From Melastoma dodecandrum (lineage: Eukaryota > Streptophyta > Magnoliopsida > Myrtales > Melastomataceae): a stretch of 64,000 nt of DNA. The number at the start of each line of letters is the position of its first letter. Within the stretch, counting starts at the first letter, position 1. The position numbers and the translations under genes were made by a program. The stretch lies in contig JARUPY010000538.1 of assembly GCA_029817715.1 (NCBI GenBank), positions 8,060,001 through 8,124,000 of the forward strand, written 5' to 3'. This document shows positions 22,966 through 35,057 of the stretch, piece by piece. The notes under the pieces are model-generated. The model made no database searches, was not told the DNA's origin, and saw nothing but the letters and a program-made list of their open reading frames with translations.

Positions 22966-24500
22966 TTGAAAGCTAAGGCCAGGAATGATGAATGGTACTT
23001 GGACAGTGGATGCTCACGCCACATGACCGGGGATCCTTCTAACTTTTCAAGCCTAAAGTTACAGAACGGTGGTTCTGTGACATTTGACGATGATAGCAAA
23101 AGTTACATCAAAGGCATTGGAGCTATTGGTAGTTCAATGCAGATAGACGATGTTCTGCTTGTTGCAGGAATAAAACATTGCTTATTAAGTGTGAACCAAC
23201 TCTGTGATAAGGGTTATGAAATAACCTTTAATGCAGAAGGATGTTCTGGATCCACAAACGGCAAAGTTTGTTTTGTTGCTGAACGTAGAAAGAACATCTA
23301 CATCGTTTCTCAAGACAATCTTCTGTCTTCTAAGAAATGCCTTGTTTCTTACAAGGATGAAATAAAACTTTGGCAAAGGAAATTGGGACACATCAATTTC
23401 CAATTATTGTCTAAGATTTCCAAAAAGGAGCTGGTAAGAGGTTTACCGAAGCTCTCTTTTGAAGAGTACAGCATTTGTGAAGCATGTTCTTTGAGAAAAC
23501 AAACCAGAATCTCATTTAAGAGCAAAGGTTATATTTTCACCACAAAACCACTTGAACTTCTACACATAGTTATGTTTGGTCCTACCAGAACGCATAGTCT
23601 GGGACACAGATGCTATGCTATGGTTGTTGTAGATGATTACTCAAGATATATATGGGTAAAATTCTTGGCTTATAAGAGTGATACATTCAGTTCGTTCAAA
23701 ATCTTCGTCACAAAGCTGCAAAATAAGAGAGGAGCCCTTCTAAAAGCTTAAGAACTGACCATGGTACATAATTTGAAAACCATGAGTTGTAGTTCTTCTG
23801 TGACATAAATGGCATATAACGCACCTTCTCTACTACATATACTCTACAACAGAATGGAGTAGCTGAGAGAATGAACAGAAATCTATTAGATATGGCCAGA
23901 ACGATGATGTGTGAAGGCAAAGTTCAACAGAACAAGTGGGCTAAGGCTATTAACGCATGTTACGTGTCTAACTGTGTCCATACACAAAAGACACTTGACA
24001 AAACTCCATAGGAGTTGTATAAGGGCAAAATCCCTAACATCTCTTATTTCCATCCTTTTGGAAGTCCTTGTTACATACTAAGACCTCCTAAGGACAATGT
24101 TGGAAAATTCGATGCTAAATCAGATGAAGGAATCGTCCTTGGTTATTCTGAATCTAGCAAAGCTTATCGAGTTTTCAACAAGACAACTCTTGTTGTTGAG
24201 GAATCTATTAATGTGATAATTAATGATTCTCTATACACAGAGGAAGCTGTCTTATTAGACAGATTAAATTCACAGCTTACTGCTGCTGTAGAACAGAAAG
24301 AGAGCACAGTCCCTCTTAAGATTGATTCTACACAAATCCAGTTCGTCATTGGACAGGATGTGAACTCTAAGGTGATTCCAGAGAATCAGGATTCTGAGGA
24401 GAATCTCTTGGATAGAGTGCCCACTCTTTACAAGAAAAGACACCCCATGGAGCAAGTCATTGGGGATGTACAGAAAGGGATAGAAACAGACGTTCTGTGA
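22966..24500 (+). pseudogene. Copia E protease and integrase remnant
   Basis: The protease reads WYLDSGCSRHMTG with the catalytic D-S-G intact (about 22993-23030). The pre-integrase zinc module LWQRKLGHINFQLL to CEACSLRKQ follows at 23365-23510. The integrase core has VVVDDYSRYIWVKF (23620-23660), then a stop near 23751, a broken second catalytic block (TDHGT-stop-FENH, 23755-23790), and QQNGVAERMNRNLLDMARTM with the third acidic residue (23850-23910). The core C-terminus SYFHPFGSPCYIL reads to 24500. Confidence 0.75.
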
Positions 24501-24509
24501 ATATCTTCT

Positions 24510-25435
24510 ATGAACATTCTGTGTTCCTCTCTCAAAAGGACAAATGATATTGATGAAGCTCTTGCAGATCCTAACTGGATTATTGCCATGCAAGAAGAGC
24601 TAAATCAATTAGAACGAAACAAGATATGGACGTTTGTTCAGAGATCGAAGGATCATTCTGCTGTGGGAACCAAATGGGTGTTCTGCAACAAACTAGATGA
24701 GTCAGGTTCTGTGATCAGAAATAAGGCCAGACTCGTAGCTAAGGGGTACTCTCAGTAAGAAGGGATTGACTATGATGAGACATACGCCCCTGTAGAGCGC
24801 CTTGAATCTATTCGACTTTAGTTAGTTTATGCGTGTTACAATGATTTCAAACTATTTCAGATGGGTGTGAAAAGCGCCTTTCTAAATGGTGAGATCAAGG
24901 AGGAGGTCTACGTAGAACAACCTCAAGGATTTGAGGATCCTAAAAATCATGATCATATTTATAAGCTTGAGAAAGCTTTGTATGGTTTAAAACAAGCTCC
25001 CGGAGCTTAGTATGAAAGATTAAGCCAATTTCTTATGGAAAAAAGGCTATAGAAAGGGAAAGGTTGGTACAACTCTTTTCCTAAAGAAGCACGGAATCGA
25101 GCTTCTGATAGTTCAGATCTATGTAGAGGACATCATCTTTGGATCTATGAATAATACCTTGTGTAATGAGTTTGCAGAACTCATGAAAGGTGAATTTGAG
25201 ATGAGCATGATCGGAGAATTAACATTCTTTCTAGGCTTACTTATTAACCAAACATCAGAAGGTACTTTCATCCATCAAGAGAAGTACTGTAAACAACATC
25301 TGAAGAAATATGAGTTGAACATCTCAAAGCACTTGTCTACTCCCATGAGTACAAATGCAAATATTGAGAAAGACGAGACAAGAAAGGATGCAGATCATGG
25401 CCTCTACAGAAGTATGATAGGGTCCTTATTGTAAT
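24510..25435 (+). pseudogene. Copia E reverse transcriptase remnant
   Basis: The opening block [17 protein letters not shown] and GTKWVF are open to 24758. After stops, [30 protein letters not shown] and IVQIYVEDIIFGS are readable. The catalytic YVDD motif reads YVED at 25120-25131, which should abolish polymerase activity. GEFEMSMIGELTFFLGL (25190-25235) is intact. Stops fall near 24757, 24820, 25009 and 25050. Confidence 0.75.
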
Positions 25436-26095
25436 ACTGCTTCCAGACCCGACATTCTATTCAGCGTCTATTTTTGTGCTAGATATCAATCAGCACTAAA
25501 GGAATCACATGTGAAAAGGATATTTCGATATCTATCTAGGACAACAAATCTTGGGCTTTGGTATTCCAAGAGATCATTATTTGATCTAGTAGGGTATTCC
25601 GACGTAGACTTTGCTGGCTGCAAAATCGATCGGAAGATTACTTCTGGAACCTACCAATTACTTGGAGATATGCTTATCTCCTGGCACTCAAAGAAGCAAG
25701 CTTCTATTGCACTATTTCAGCAGAAGCAGAATATGTTGCAGCAGCGAGTTGTTGGGCACAGCTTTTGTGGATGTGTCAACAACTGAAGACTATGGTTTCA
25801 AGTTTAACAATGTTCCAATACGGTGTGATAACACAACTGCGATAAATTTGACCAAGAATCCTGTTCAGCATTCAAGGTCTAAGCATATAGAACTAAGACA
25901 TCATTTCATTTGAGATCATATTCAGAATGGTTCTATTTCTGTGGATCATTTCATTTGAGATCATATTCAGAATGGTTCTATTTATGTGGAATATGTAAGC
26001 ACAAAAGCACAACTCTGTGATATTTTCACAAAGCCATTGAATTATAAGAAATTCTCAAAATTAATAATGGAACTTGGTATTTGTTATCCCTTCTA
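25436..26095 (+). pseudogene. Copia E RNase H remnant with a tandem duplication
   Basis: KESHVKRIFRYLSRTTNLGLW and [17 protein letters not shown] are present, as are [20 protein letters not shown] and the terminal AQLCDIFTKPLNYKKFSKL. A 45-bp direct repeat at 25900-25989 duplicates the HHFI/DHIQNGS segment. The coding end is at about 26095, followed by a 295-bp AT-rich stretch without a polypurine tract. Confidence 0.7.
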
Positions 26096-26390
26096 AAATG
26101 GATCTAATTGATCCTTATTTCGTGTGATTTGGATTTGTGTGAAAAAATTATTTTCAAAGTATTTTATTTCCATTTTTAACTTTTAGAAACAATCTTTCAA
26201 AATCTTTTCATTTTATCCTTGAAATATATTATTTCCAAACTTTTCTCTCCCCATTTATTTTGTCTTCTTTTAAAAACTAATTTCGGCATCCATGTTCCCC
26301 ACTCTTTCAAAACCCATTTTCTTCAACCTCACCTCAAAGCTTTCCTTCTACAAACCCTAACCTCCCTTCTTTGCTTCGCTCCATTTTATT

Positions 26391-27428
26391 TGACTTATTT
26401 GTTAAGATCAATCCTTAAGTTAATTTGGAAAGATATCGTGAGATATATTTCCTAAACTTAAGTGAATCTATGATTATGGAATTTGGCCACAACCTAATCA
26501 AGTTGAAAACTCTCTTGTATGGTGAGAATATTTTACAATGGGAATGTTTCATATTAAGGAAACAAATCTATCCCAATGTCAAATACATATACGGGAAAGT
26601 ATTGTTCCTGCTAGTCTCTATGCGAAAATACATTATCCTTAATTCGAAGTCTTACTTGTTTATCTAACGTTTTAAGGATAATGTTTATATTATAGGAAGC
26701 TATCCTACATGATCGAATCTTGGAGCAAATAGCAACATATCAACTAGCCGTTATGATTGATTAGGATGCTTCATACGTGGACAAGCTTATAAGCAAGAGT
26801 GAAGACATAATTCTAATTCGTCGTTCTACCTGAAAGCTTACCAGAAACTTTTGTCCCTTCAATGTTGCAAAAGCTTATAGCATCCATTGTTCATTCACCG
26901 AGCCGATCACCTCTGAGAGAGAGCGTCTTCTGTAGTTGTAGACTGTTTGTGCTGTAGCAGTTTTATTTGTGCAGGTTGTTAGTCACTTGGGTTGTGCGTG
27001 CAAGGGCAGGTGGTAGCCGTGAAGCCATGAGGGCAGGTGGTAGCCGTCAAGCCAGGAGCTCAGTGAGGAGCTGGAGCCAGTCACGTCAGTTACGTGCGGG
27101 TTGAGTTAGTCACGTGTGTGTGCAAGTGGTTAATCACATTTCTGATAAGAAGTGTTCATCTGTAACTTCCCTTGATCATCATATAATGAATACGCCCTAA
27201 TTGGTGTGAGCGCCAGGAGAGTGGACGTAGGCATTGTTTGCCGAACCACTTTCAGTTCTTGTGTCATCCACACATAAAACAATATACATCAGAACAGGGA
27301 TTTGTATAACATATCCAATTTCTATAGTCTGACAGAGCACCGCTTCTGTAATAAGACACAATCGAAAAAGTGTCAAAACTTTTAAGGCACTAATTAACCC
27401 CCCATCTTAGTGCAATCCTACACCAACA
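26391..27428 (+). repeat. Right LTR of copia E
   Basis: Matches the left LTR with scattered substitutions and ends CACCAACA. It is followed directly by 45 bp of other sequence and then by element C. Confidence 0.8.
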
Positions 27429-27473
27429 TTTAACAAGAACCCAAGGCATGGGATGAAGCAAAGATGATGAAAG

Positions 27474-29246
27474 TGTTGAAGTGGTTTTGAGGATGAGCAT
27501 TGACCTTCTATGAAACAGAAGTCAATCCTCTACACGATAGAAGCTACTCATGATGAGAACCTTTTGTAAGGAAATAATTTTGTTATTAATAATTAATTAC
27601 GACATTAAATGTGACTATTCCATGGGAATTATCCAAGTTGATCAGAACAATTATCCGATCGAAATTACATGATTTCATTACCAAAGAAATAAAGAGATTG
27701 AAGGAAATCAATTTTCTATTTATAGAAGGTTCTATACGATTGAATATATGATTGAATATATGTCAAAAGAATCCTATCGTCCATTAATAATTTTTCTTTG
27801 GATAACAAAAACATGTCATTTGTCCAGATTCATCAAGATAAACGAATGAATCTCGCAAAATAAATCGTGAATGTTAATTTTTATTATTTCCATACATAGA
27901 AGGTGATCGTAACCCATAACCTTCTGCAACTGTTATCCATGGGGATTTGATTCAGTCAATAGATCTTAGTCAGATCTCATCCCAACAGATACTTACCAAT
28001 GAGAGATATCATTTGCAATGGAATTAATATCATTGATTCATTCGTTTTCCATCTAAATGTAGAAGCTATATTAGTCAATTCTACCTTCTATGCTTAGAGT
28101 TTTGGAATTGTGTATAAATAGAGGTTCGGTTGTATTGTAAACTGTACAGAAAACATTAGAAATATTTGTCAGATATTGGAGCTTGTAATTTTTTGTTTGT
28201 TTGAGTCTTGTTAGTCACACACGAGGGACGCCAGCCGCCGAAGGCTGTATCGTTATGAAGTCTTCTGGGAGGGTGACTCGGGGCCCACGAGGGACTCGGT
28301 TGTAAGCTGCAGGAGATGTTGGTCGAGGCGTGCGACAGGTTGTTGGCGTGGCCAACGTGCAGTAGGCCGGAGAGAAGGGCAGTTACCCCGGGAGCACAGA
28401 AGGTGAGGGAGTAACCAGCTTCTGTGGTGTAACGTTCTGTGTGTGCAAGATAACCTTGGGCAATGGTTCTGTGTCTGCTTCGCCGTAATCTCGAGGGACC
28501 ACAAAAGAGAGCCTTGGGCAAGGATTTTGTGTTTGCTCAGTCGAGATCTCGATGGATCATGCAAGGGAAGTCGCAGCAGGTAGCTGTGCAGATGGGGACG
28601 CTGCCGAAGTAAAAAGCCCTGAGGCAGCGCAGCGGTTGCTGTGCAGGTGGAGACGTCACTGGAGCGAAAAGTCATGGCAGGTTGATGTGTAGGAGGGGAC
28701 ACTGCCTGAGAGAAACGTCCGACAATCAGTTACTTTTGTTAGTCACGGTAACACGTGCACCGTGTCACTTTGGTACAGAACCTTACGGTATCTGATGTGA
28801 AATTCAGTCATCTGTAGTGCAGAACCTTCTGGACTGTACTGTAGAAGGTCGACACACTTGGTACAGAACCTTATGGTCTGTGCTGTACAGTGCGTCACCT
28901 TTGGTACAGAACCTTCGGGTCTGTGTTGTAGAAGGTCGATCTCATATCACCTTCTATAATCGCTACTACGTTACATATCACTTTTTGCAATCTCTACTAC
29001 GTTACGTCTGAGTGATAACTATCTAAATTCTAGGTGAAGAGTGGATGTAGGCAAGTTGCCGAACCACTATAAACATCCTTGTGTCCATCAAACAAATCGC
29101 AATAACATTCGTACGTTCTATCTTACAAAAACTTGTCTCTGCGGTTCTGTTTTAGAGAAGCTTTCTTCCGCTGCGGGGTTTGTCAAAAAGGAGTTAAAAA
29201 TCCTTAATTGGGCTTTAACACTAATTCACCCCCTCTTAGTGTAACA
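27474..29246 (+). repeat. Left LTR of copia C (about 1.77 kb)
   Basis: Both ends match the right LTR. It is about 800 bp longer, because 28312-29113 has no counterpart in the right copy. It contains several degenerate CAGAACCTT(C/A)(T/C)GG repeats (28780-28930). Confidence 0.85.
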
Positions 29247-29262
29247 ATTGGTGTCGGAGTGG
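29247..29262 (+). promoter_or_regulatory. Degenerate primer-binding site of copia C
   Basis: ATTGGTGTCGGAGTGG directly follows the left LTR and resembles TTGGTATCAGAGC of initiator tRNA-Met with several changes. Confidence 0.5.
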
Positions 29263-29841
29263 GTTCCAACAGTAGCTTAACCGCTTGTTGTAGATCCACA
29301 GAAGGTCTTGCCAGCTACATGCTCTACTCTGCAGATGCTTTTGTCTTTGCGATTATTATCTAAGCAGATTACAGTAGAATATGTTTAGATTATTTCAATT
29401 GGTATTCTTGTTCTGGTTAATAGAAACTTGACTACCTAAAGAACCAGATTTACTTCCATAAAAGCATTAAGCTCTGTGAAAATTCAATTGCTATTATTCT
29501 ATAGAAGCTTACGCTCTATCAGAATCCAATTGCTATTCAACAGAAGCTTACGCTCTGTTTGAACACAACCTCCAACAGAGGCGTAATCGCCTATTGAGAT
29601 CATGCAGAAGCTTTTATCTTCCATATTCTCTTTCATGGTTGGGATTTTAGTTCTGTTCGGCAGAAGCCTGTTGCTTTGCAAGAATTAAAAAACTGCTACT
29701 ACAAAGGAAATTTCATATTAGTCATATTGACACTTGTGCTCTAGTTGTTTTGACAAAATTCCTTTCGCTTGTTGAGGTTCTATATTATAATCGTCACCGT
29801 TTTGTTCTACCGAAGCATAACACTCTATACGAATTGAAATA

Positions 29842-30850
29842 ATGGCTGATAACTACCATGTACCAAAACCACATGTTGGGAATCCTCCCATTTTTTCTGG
29901 TAAGAATTTTGCCTGTTGAAAAATTCGAATGAATAGTTGCTATTGACGATGACTTAGGGTCCTATATAGAATATGGTCAACCTTCTGTACCAGAAAACCA
30001 ACAAAACGATCGAAATGGTCATCCCACACGAGAATACCTCAAGATCAAACAAATCACTAAGACGGCAAAATACTTAATGTTTAGTGCTATGTCAGAAAAT
30101 GAACTTGTAAAGTTTCTACTTGCACTTCGGGCAAGGAAATCTGGGATAAGCTTATCACCATGCACATGGGACAAACCAGATAAGAGAAACTAAGATGAAT
30201 TTCTTAATTCATCAATATGAAAATTTTATTATGAAAGGTGATGAATCTGTAGAATAGATGTTCCAAAGACTCAAACTTCTAGTTGATGCCTTAACACATT
30301 TAGGCAAATTCTGAGCTAGTTCGAAAGGTTATGCGTATTCTACCCAAATCTTGGGAAGCCAAGAAAATGGCTATAGAGAAAGCTAAAGATCTTTCTACTC
30401 TTCGGCTAGATCAGTTAATGAGCTCCTTAAAATCATATGAAATAGAAAGATCCTCTCAGTCTGATACAAAAAGAGCTGTAGCTTTCAGAGCATCGGAAGA
30501 ACCTGTAGATGGTTCTGATGATGAAGTAGAAGCTGATTCGGATGACGAACTCGCTATGAGGCTAAACGTCTTCTGCGGTTCGCCACCAAGAAACGCTTCA
30601 ATAAGAAAAGCCAAAACAGAGATAAGCAAATTGATCCTAAGTTGGTCATATGCTTTGAATGTAAAAAGAAAGGGCACTACATAATAGAAAAACCTTCTAC
30701 ACAGTTGATGTTTCAGAAAGCAAAGGCTGCTTGGGCAGATCTTGATGATTCTGATGATGAGGAAAAAGAATCACCAATGTGCCTCACCACTCACACAGAA
30801 ACTCAAAATGAAATTCATACCTGGTTTCAAATAGATGCTGTTGAAAGTGA
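29842..30850 (+). pseudogene. Copia C gag remnant
   Basis: Starts MADNYHVPKPHVGNPPIFSG at 29842. A frameshift follows within 80 bases, then REYLKIKQITKTAKYLMFSA (30030-30100), NFLIHQYENFIMKGDES, and VRKVMRILPKSWEAKKMAIE to LKSYEIERS (30320-30450). The acidic run EVEADSDDELAM and a zinc knuckle (CFECKKKGHY) near 30650-30680 follow; the last Cys is replaced. Stops interrupt it at least four times. Confidence 0.75.
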
Positions 30851-31950
30851 ATGATATCTGGATAGTGGATGGTCCAGGCATATGACTGGGGATCCATCAA
30901 AATTCTCTCAACTGACTCTATAGAATGGAGGGTCTATTAAATTTGGTGACAATAGCAAAGGCTCTGTCATCGTTAAAGGAACCATTGGAAGTCCCGACCC
31001 CATGGCTATAGATGAGATTCTGTTAGTCACAAAACTCAAACATAATCTGCTAAGCATGAGCCAGCTTTGTGACAAAGGTCATACAATAACTTTTAATCAA
31101 GATAAGTGTTCTGGAATCCTAGACAATGAAGTTCGCTTCATTGGAAATTGGAAAAAGGAACATCTACACCTTGACACAGGAGAGCTTCTGTGCTACAGAA
31201 AACTGTCTTCTGTCAGTCAAATATGAGAGCCATCTGTGGCATAGATGGTTGGGATATTCCAACTCTAAAATTGTTATCCAAGCTTGCGAGAAAAGAGTTG
31301 GTAAAAGGTTTATCTAACATCATATTCGTGCAAGATAACTTCTGTGAAGCATTTTCGCTTGGAAAACAAACCAAATCTTCAATCAAGTCTAAGAATGAAG
31401 TTTCAACTACAAAACCACTACAACTTCTACATATGGATCTATTCGGACATACTAGAGTTCAAAGTATTGGTGGTAGAAGATACTGTCTAGTTGTAGTAGA
31501 TGACTACTCTAGATACACATGGGTTAAATTTCTAACTCACAAAAGTGATGCTTTTGAAAGTTTCATAAAGCTCGCTAAGAAATTACATAATGAAATTGAA
31601 TCTTCTGTAAAAGCTATAAGGACGGATCATGGTACTGAGTTTGAAAACCATGAATTTACTACCTTCTGCGACGAACATGGTATCGATCACAACTTCTCTG
31701 CACCATATACTCCTCAACAGAATGGAGTTGCAGAAAGGAAAAATCAAACACTTATAGACATGGCTAGAACCATGATTTGTGAGAGCAATACTCCACAGAA
31801 CCTTTCGGCAGAAGCTGTTAATACAGCCTGCTACATCTCTAATAAGGTTCTACTTAGACCCATACTAGTGAAAACTCCCCATCAACTATATAGGGTGAGG
31901 AAACCAAACATTTCCTATTTTCATGCCTTTGAAGTCCATATTTCATCTTG
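30850..31950 (+). pseudogene. Copia C protease and integrase remnant
   Basis: The protease reads YLDSGWSRHMTG: the D-S-G is kept but a Cys is Trp (about 30857-30890). HNLLSMSQLCDKGHTITFN follows at 31040-31090. The integrase zinc module is damaged (LWHRWLGYSNSK; CEAFSLGKQ lost one Cys). The core is well kept: LLHMDLFGHTRVQS with the first Asp, IRTDHGTEFENHEF with the second, and QQNGVAERKNQTLIDMARTM with the Glu (31420-31770). A frameshift after FHAFEVH at 31935 ends it. Confidence 0.8.
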
Positions 31951-32723
31951 AAACCTTCTAAGGACAATCTAGGAAAGCTAAGTCAGATGAAGGTATCTTT
32001 CTAGGATACTCTCTGTCTAGCAAAGCCTATAGAGTCCTTAACAAAAGGACATCTACTATAGAAGAGTCTATTAATGTAAAAATTAATGACTAACCTATAG
32101 AAGAAACTACAAAAGATGTAATATCTCTAGAACCTACAGAAGGTTTTGTAGAATATCCACCTTCCATGAAAGATGTGGGTGAACCATCTATTCTTGATTA
32201 TCAAAGAGACCCTGAACAAACAAATGATAATTCTAAAGAATCTTCCCAGAATGATCAAAATGATTCTAGAGCACCTGCTCTATACAAAAAACGACATCCT
32301 ATAGACCAAGTCATAGGAGACTTTAACAGAGACATACAGACAAGACGTTATGTAAATGAGTTCTCTGAACACTCTGCTTTTCTTTCACAGAAAGAACAAG
32401 AGGAAATCGATAAAGCTCTTGATGATCCATATTGGATTCTTGCTATGCAAGAGGAGCTTAATCAATTCGAAAGGAACAAAGTATGGACACTTGTTCCTAA
32501 GCCTGAAAATCCTTCCATCATTGGGACTAAATGGGTTTTCCGAAATAAGCTTAATGAGTCTGGTGCTATTGTAAGAAACAAAGCACGACTCGTTGCCAAA
32601 GGGTACTCTCAAGAAGAGGGTATTGACTTTGATGAGACGTTTGCTCCTGTAGCACGTCTAGAGGCAATAAGACTTTTATTACCCTATCCTTGCTACAACA
32701 ACTTTAAGGTATCAAATGGACGT
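31950..32723 (+). pseudogene. Copia C integrase tail and RT N-terminus, cut by insertion of gypsy A
   Basis: Open from 32166: [73 protein letters not shown] and [16 protein letters not shown] frameshift then alters FKVFQMDV. The coding sequence stops at GACGT (32719-32723), the target site of element A. The palm with the YVDD box continues at 60236. Confidence 0.85.
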
Positions 32724-33250
32724 TGTTGACATCAAATTTTTGTTTACTATAATCATGGGGCTTCTATAAAGTTTAGTGGGTGTTACCCAATTTTATGGTT
32801 TATAAATGGGCTATAAACCAAACCCATAAAGAAATTAGGATGGGTATAATCTCAAGTCCACAAAGATATATATATTGGGTTATAAATGAAGGCCACAAGC
32901 CCAATCCAAACAAAAATGTTTTGGGCCGAAATAAGCTCAAATTCAAGTTCGGCTCATGGCTCGGTATATGGGAGGTTGCCTAATATGGGATGACCAACTT
33001 CCTAATATAAATCGGCCCTGGAGGCCTATAAATAGAGCCATTCTCATTCATACAACGACAATACACAACACAAAGAGGTGAAGAGAAGACTCTTGAAGCT
33101 CTCGAAGACTCTCGCCGCCTCCTACTCGCTGAAGCTCTGTCGACATCCATCGCCCGGTGTTCTTCTGCAACACGCCTCGAGGTTCTGCCGGATCACGCCT
33201 AAAGGCCCCGACGACTACATCAAATTATCGAAGTTCTGCCAGATCACGCC
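32724..33250 (+). repeat. Left LTR of gypsy A, 3' end missing
   Basis: Starts TGTTGACATCAAATT and matches 59501-60030 closely. The match stops at about 33250 (CACGCCCATAG), so roughly the last 200 bp of the LTR and the primer site are deleted. Three short repeats of GGAAGACTAGGAAA(C/T)AGAACTGGGGG type follow at 33260-33345. Confidence 0.85.
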
Positions 33251-33378
33251 CATAGGGGAAGGAAGACTAGGAAATAGAACTGGGGGATAGGAATACTAGG
33301 AAACATAACTGGGGGATAGGAAGACTAGGAAACAGAACTGGGGGCAAGCCTGCTTTCAAGGATACTAAGAAGTAGGTA

Positions 33379-33830
33379 ATGACTATAGATGCAGCTCCTG
33401 TCAAAGTGCCAATTGCAAAAGGAAAGGTCCCGACAAATGGACAACCACATGCAGAAGCACCCCGGATGGAGAGACAACGCCTAACTCTTGAAGAAAGGCA
33501 AAACAAGAAATATCCTTTCTCCGATGAAGATGTTGCAGAAATATTTGATTATCTGTTGTCTTCTAAAATGATCGAGCTTCCGCAATCGAAGCGACCGCAA
33601 CAAGCGAATCTAGCTGACAATCCCAACTTCTGCAAGTACCATCGTGTCTTAGGCCATCCAATTGAGAAGTGTTTCGTCTTTAAGGAGAAGGTCTTGGAGC
33701 TTGTACGTGACAACAAGATCGATTTAGGAGCCTATATTGCACCTTCGAATATGATCAGTGTCGCAAACAATGATACTCCTAACATCATATTCGGGATTAT
33801 CGATTCTGCTAAAATAATTGGACTATAAAG
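33379..33830 (+). pseudogene. Gypsy A gag C-terminal part
   Basis: A 149-residue open frame with RLTLEERQNKKYPFSDEDV, FDYLLSSKMIELPQSKRP, and the Cys-His motif NPNFCKYHRVLGHPIEKCF seen in the gag C-terminus of Tat-type elements. The capsid-like core that should precede it is missing together with the primer site. A stop at 33828 separates it from the next domain. Confidence 0.75.
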
Positions 33831-33852
33831 TATGGGAGTAATGCAATGATAT

Positions 33853-34116
33853 ATGACCAAGGTGTCAAGTTGTGTGATTAGCTCTGTGGAAGCATCTACT
33901 GAAGAAGGCTGGACTTTGGTGATCCACAAAAGGAATCGGAAGAAGTCTTCTAAGCCTGTTAAGAAAATGCCTTCTATACGAGCAAAGATCACAATGAGGT
34001 CACCAATAAAAGTGTATTCTAGGAAAGCGGTGAAAGAGGAGAGTTCTCTAGATGACCAGTCCTTGAAGAAGCCAACCTCGGCTACGTTATGGGATTTCTT
34101 TCCGGAACATTTTTGA
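33853..34116 (+). pseudogene. Gypsy A basic linker between gag and protease
   Basis: An 87-residue open piece rich in Ser, Lys and Arg (WTLVIHKRNRKKSSKPVKKM). It has no domain, and its place between gag and protease suggests the linker region. Frameshifts fall on both sides. Confidence 0.4.
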
Positions 34117-34207
34117 AAAACTTGCAAATCTGTCTAGGAGTTGTCACCACATTGATGCAAACAAAGAAGTAACAGCCGCGAAGTTTGACACACCAGAAGA
34201 TCCCGCA

Positions 34208-34699
34208 GTGGTGAATGTTGTGAAATTACGAGAAGATGGCACAACAATCGCATTTTCCGATGAAGATCTTCTTATAGGTCACAAATCTCATAATCAGCAA
34301 CTATTTGTAGCAGAATATGCTTATGGTACGAAGGTCAATCGCATACTGGTTGACCCAGGTTCAGCAGTCAATATCTTGTCACTAAAATCCCTGAAAGAGA
34401 TTGGGCTAGGGGTTGACGATTTATTAAGTAGCCGGCTAATAATCCAAGGATTCAACCAAGGGGGAGAACGAGCCGTTGGGAAGATCTGTTTCACCCTCAC
34501 TATAGGAGATATGGAAGCTGGAGCGACATTCTACGTCATCGATTCCAACACCACCTATAATATGTTGTTGGGACGACCAAGGCTGTATGAGTATGGAGTC
34601 GTTGCATCCATGCTCCATCAATGCTTTAAATTTGTAAAGGATGGGGTAACTCTTTACGAAAGCGGAGTCATACTTCGCCGATGCCAAATTTTACTTTAA
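34208..34699 (+). pseudogene. Gypsy A aspartic protease
   Basis: Retroviral-type protease domain: QLFVAEYAYGTKVNRILVD, then P-G-S-A-V-N-I-L, where the usual D-[ST/G]-G reads D-P-G. Later comes TTYNMLLGRPRLYEYGVVAS, the second conserved strand (normally LLGRPWLH). About 163 residues open. The altered active-site triplet suggests loss of activity. Confidence 0.75.
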
Positions 34700-35057
34700 T
34701 AAGGGTACCGATCCTGAAGAAAAAGTCTCGAAGCTTGCACCAATTAAGAGGGATATCACGAAGAAGTCGGATGTAGAAGTTTCACCTATTCAACAAGGGG
34801 TATCTTCAGTTAATCCGACAGTTAAAGATGAAAGGGCGGACGACAAGTCTAAACAGAATGTGCCGATCTTGCGCTATATACCAAGAGCCCTTCGAAAAGC
34901 TGGGGAACCACCTTTCGTGAGTAGCCATGCTGAAGAAATAGTGGTGCCAAAGGAACTCAACTGGCCGGTGACGAAAATCACGAAAATTGCTCAAACGAGT
35001 ACGCCTTAAAAAGGTTTTGTCCGGCCTAAACAGGGGGCAATTATCTATCCAGATTCT

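Larger units (their letters stand above)
20185..27428 (+). mobile_element. Ty1/copia retrotransposon E, degenerate
   Basis: Two similar ~1.04 kb LTRs (20185-21224, 26391-27428) enclose a plus-strand gag, protease, integrase, RT, RNase H order. A tRNA-Met-type primer site follows the left LTR. No polypurine tract precedes the right LTR start that I can align, and the bases outside the LTRs (TGATT and TTTAA) do not match. The outer ends may therefore be truncated or rearranged. Numerous stops make it inactive. Confidence 0.85.

Noticed and set aside
20180..27433. Target-site duplication of copia E
   Set aside because: TGATT and TTTAA do not match, and no shift of the LTR borders by a few bases gives a match.
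28156..28702. Minus-strand open frames of 120-150 codons
   Set aside because: They lie wholly inside the left LTR of C, are low-complexity (His/Ser/Leu/Pro-rich), and are absent from the right LTR by deletion.
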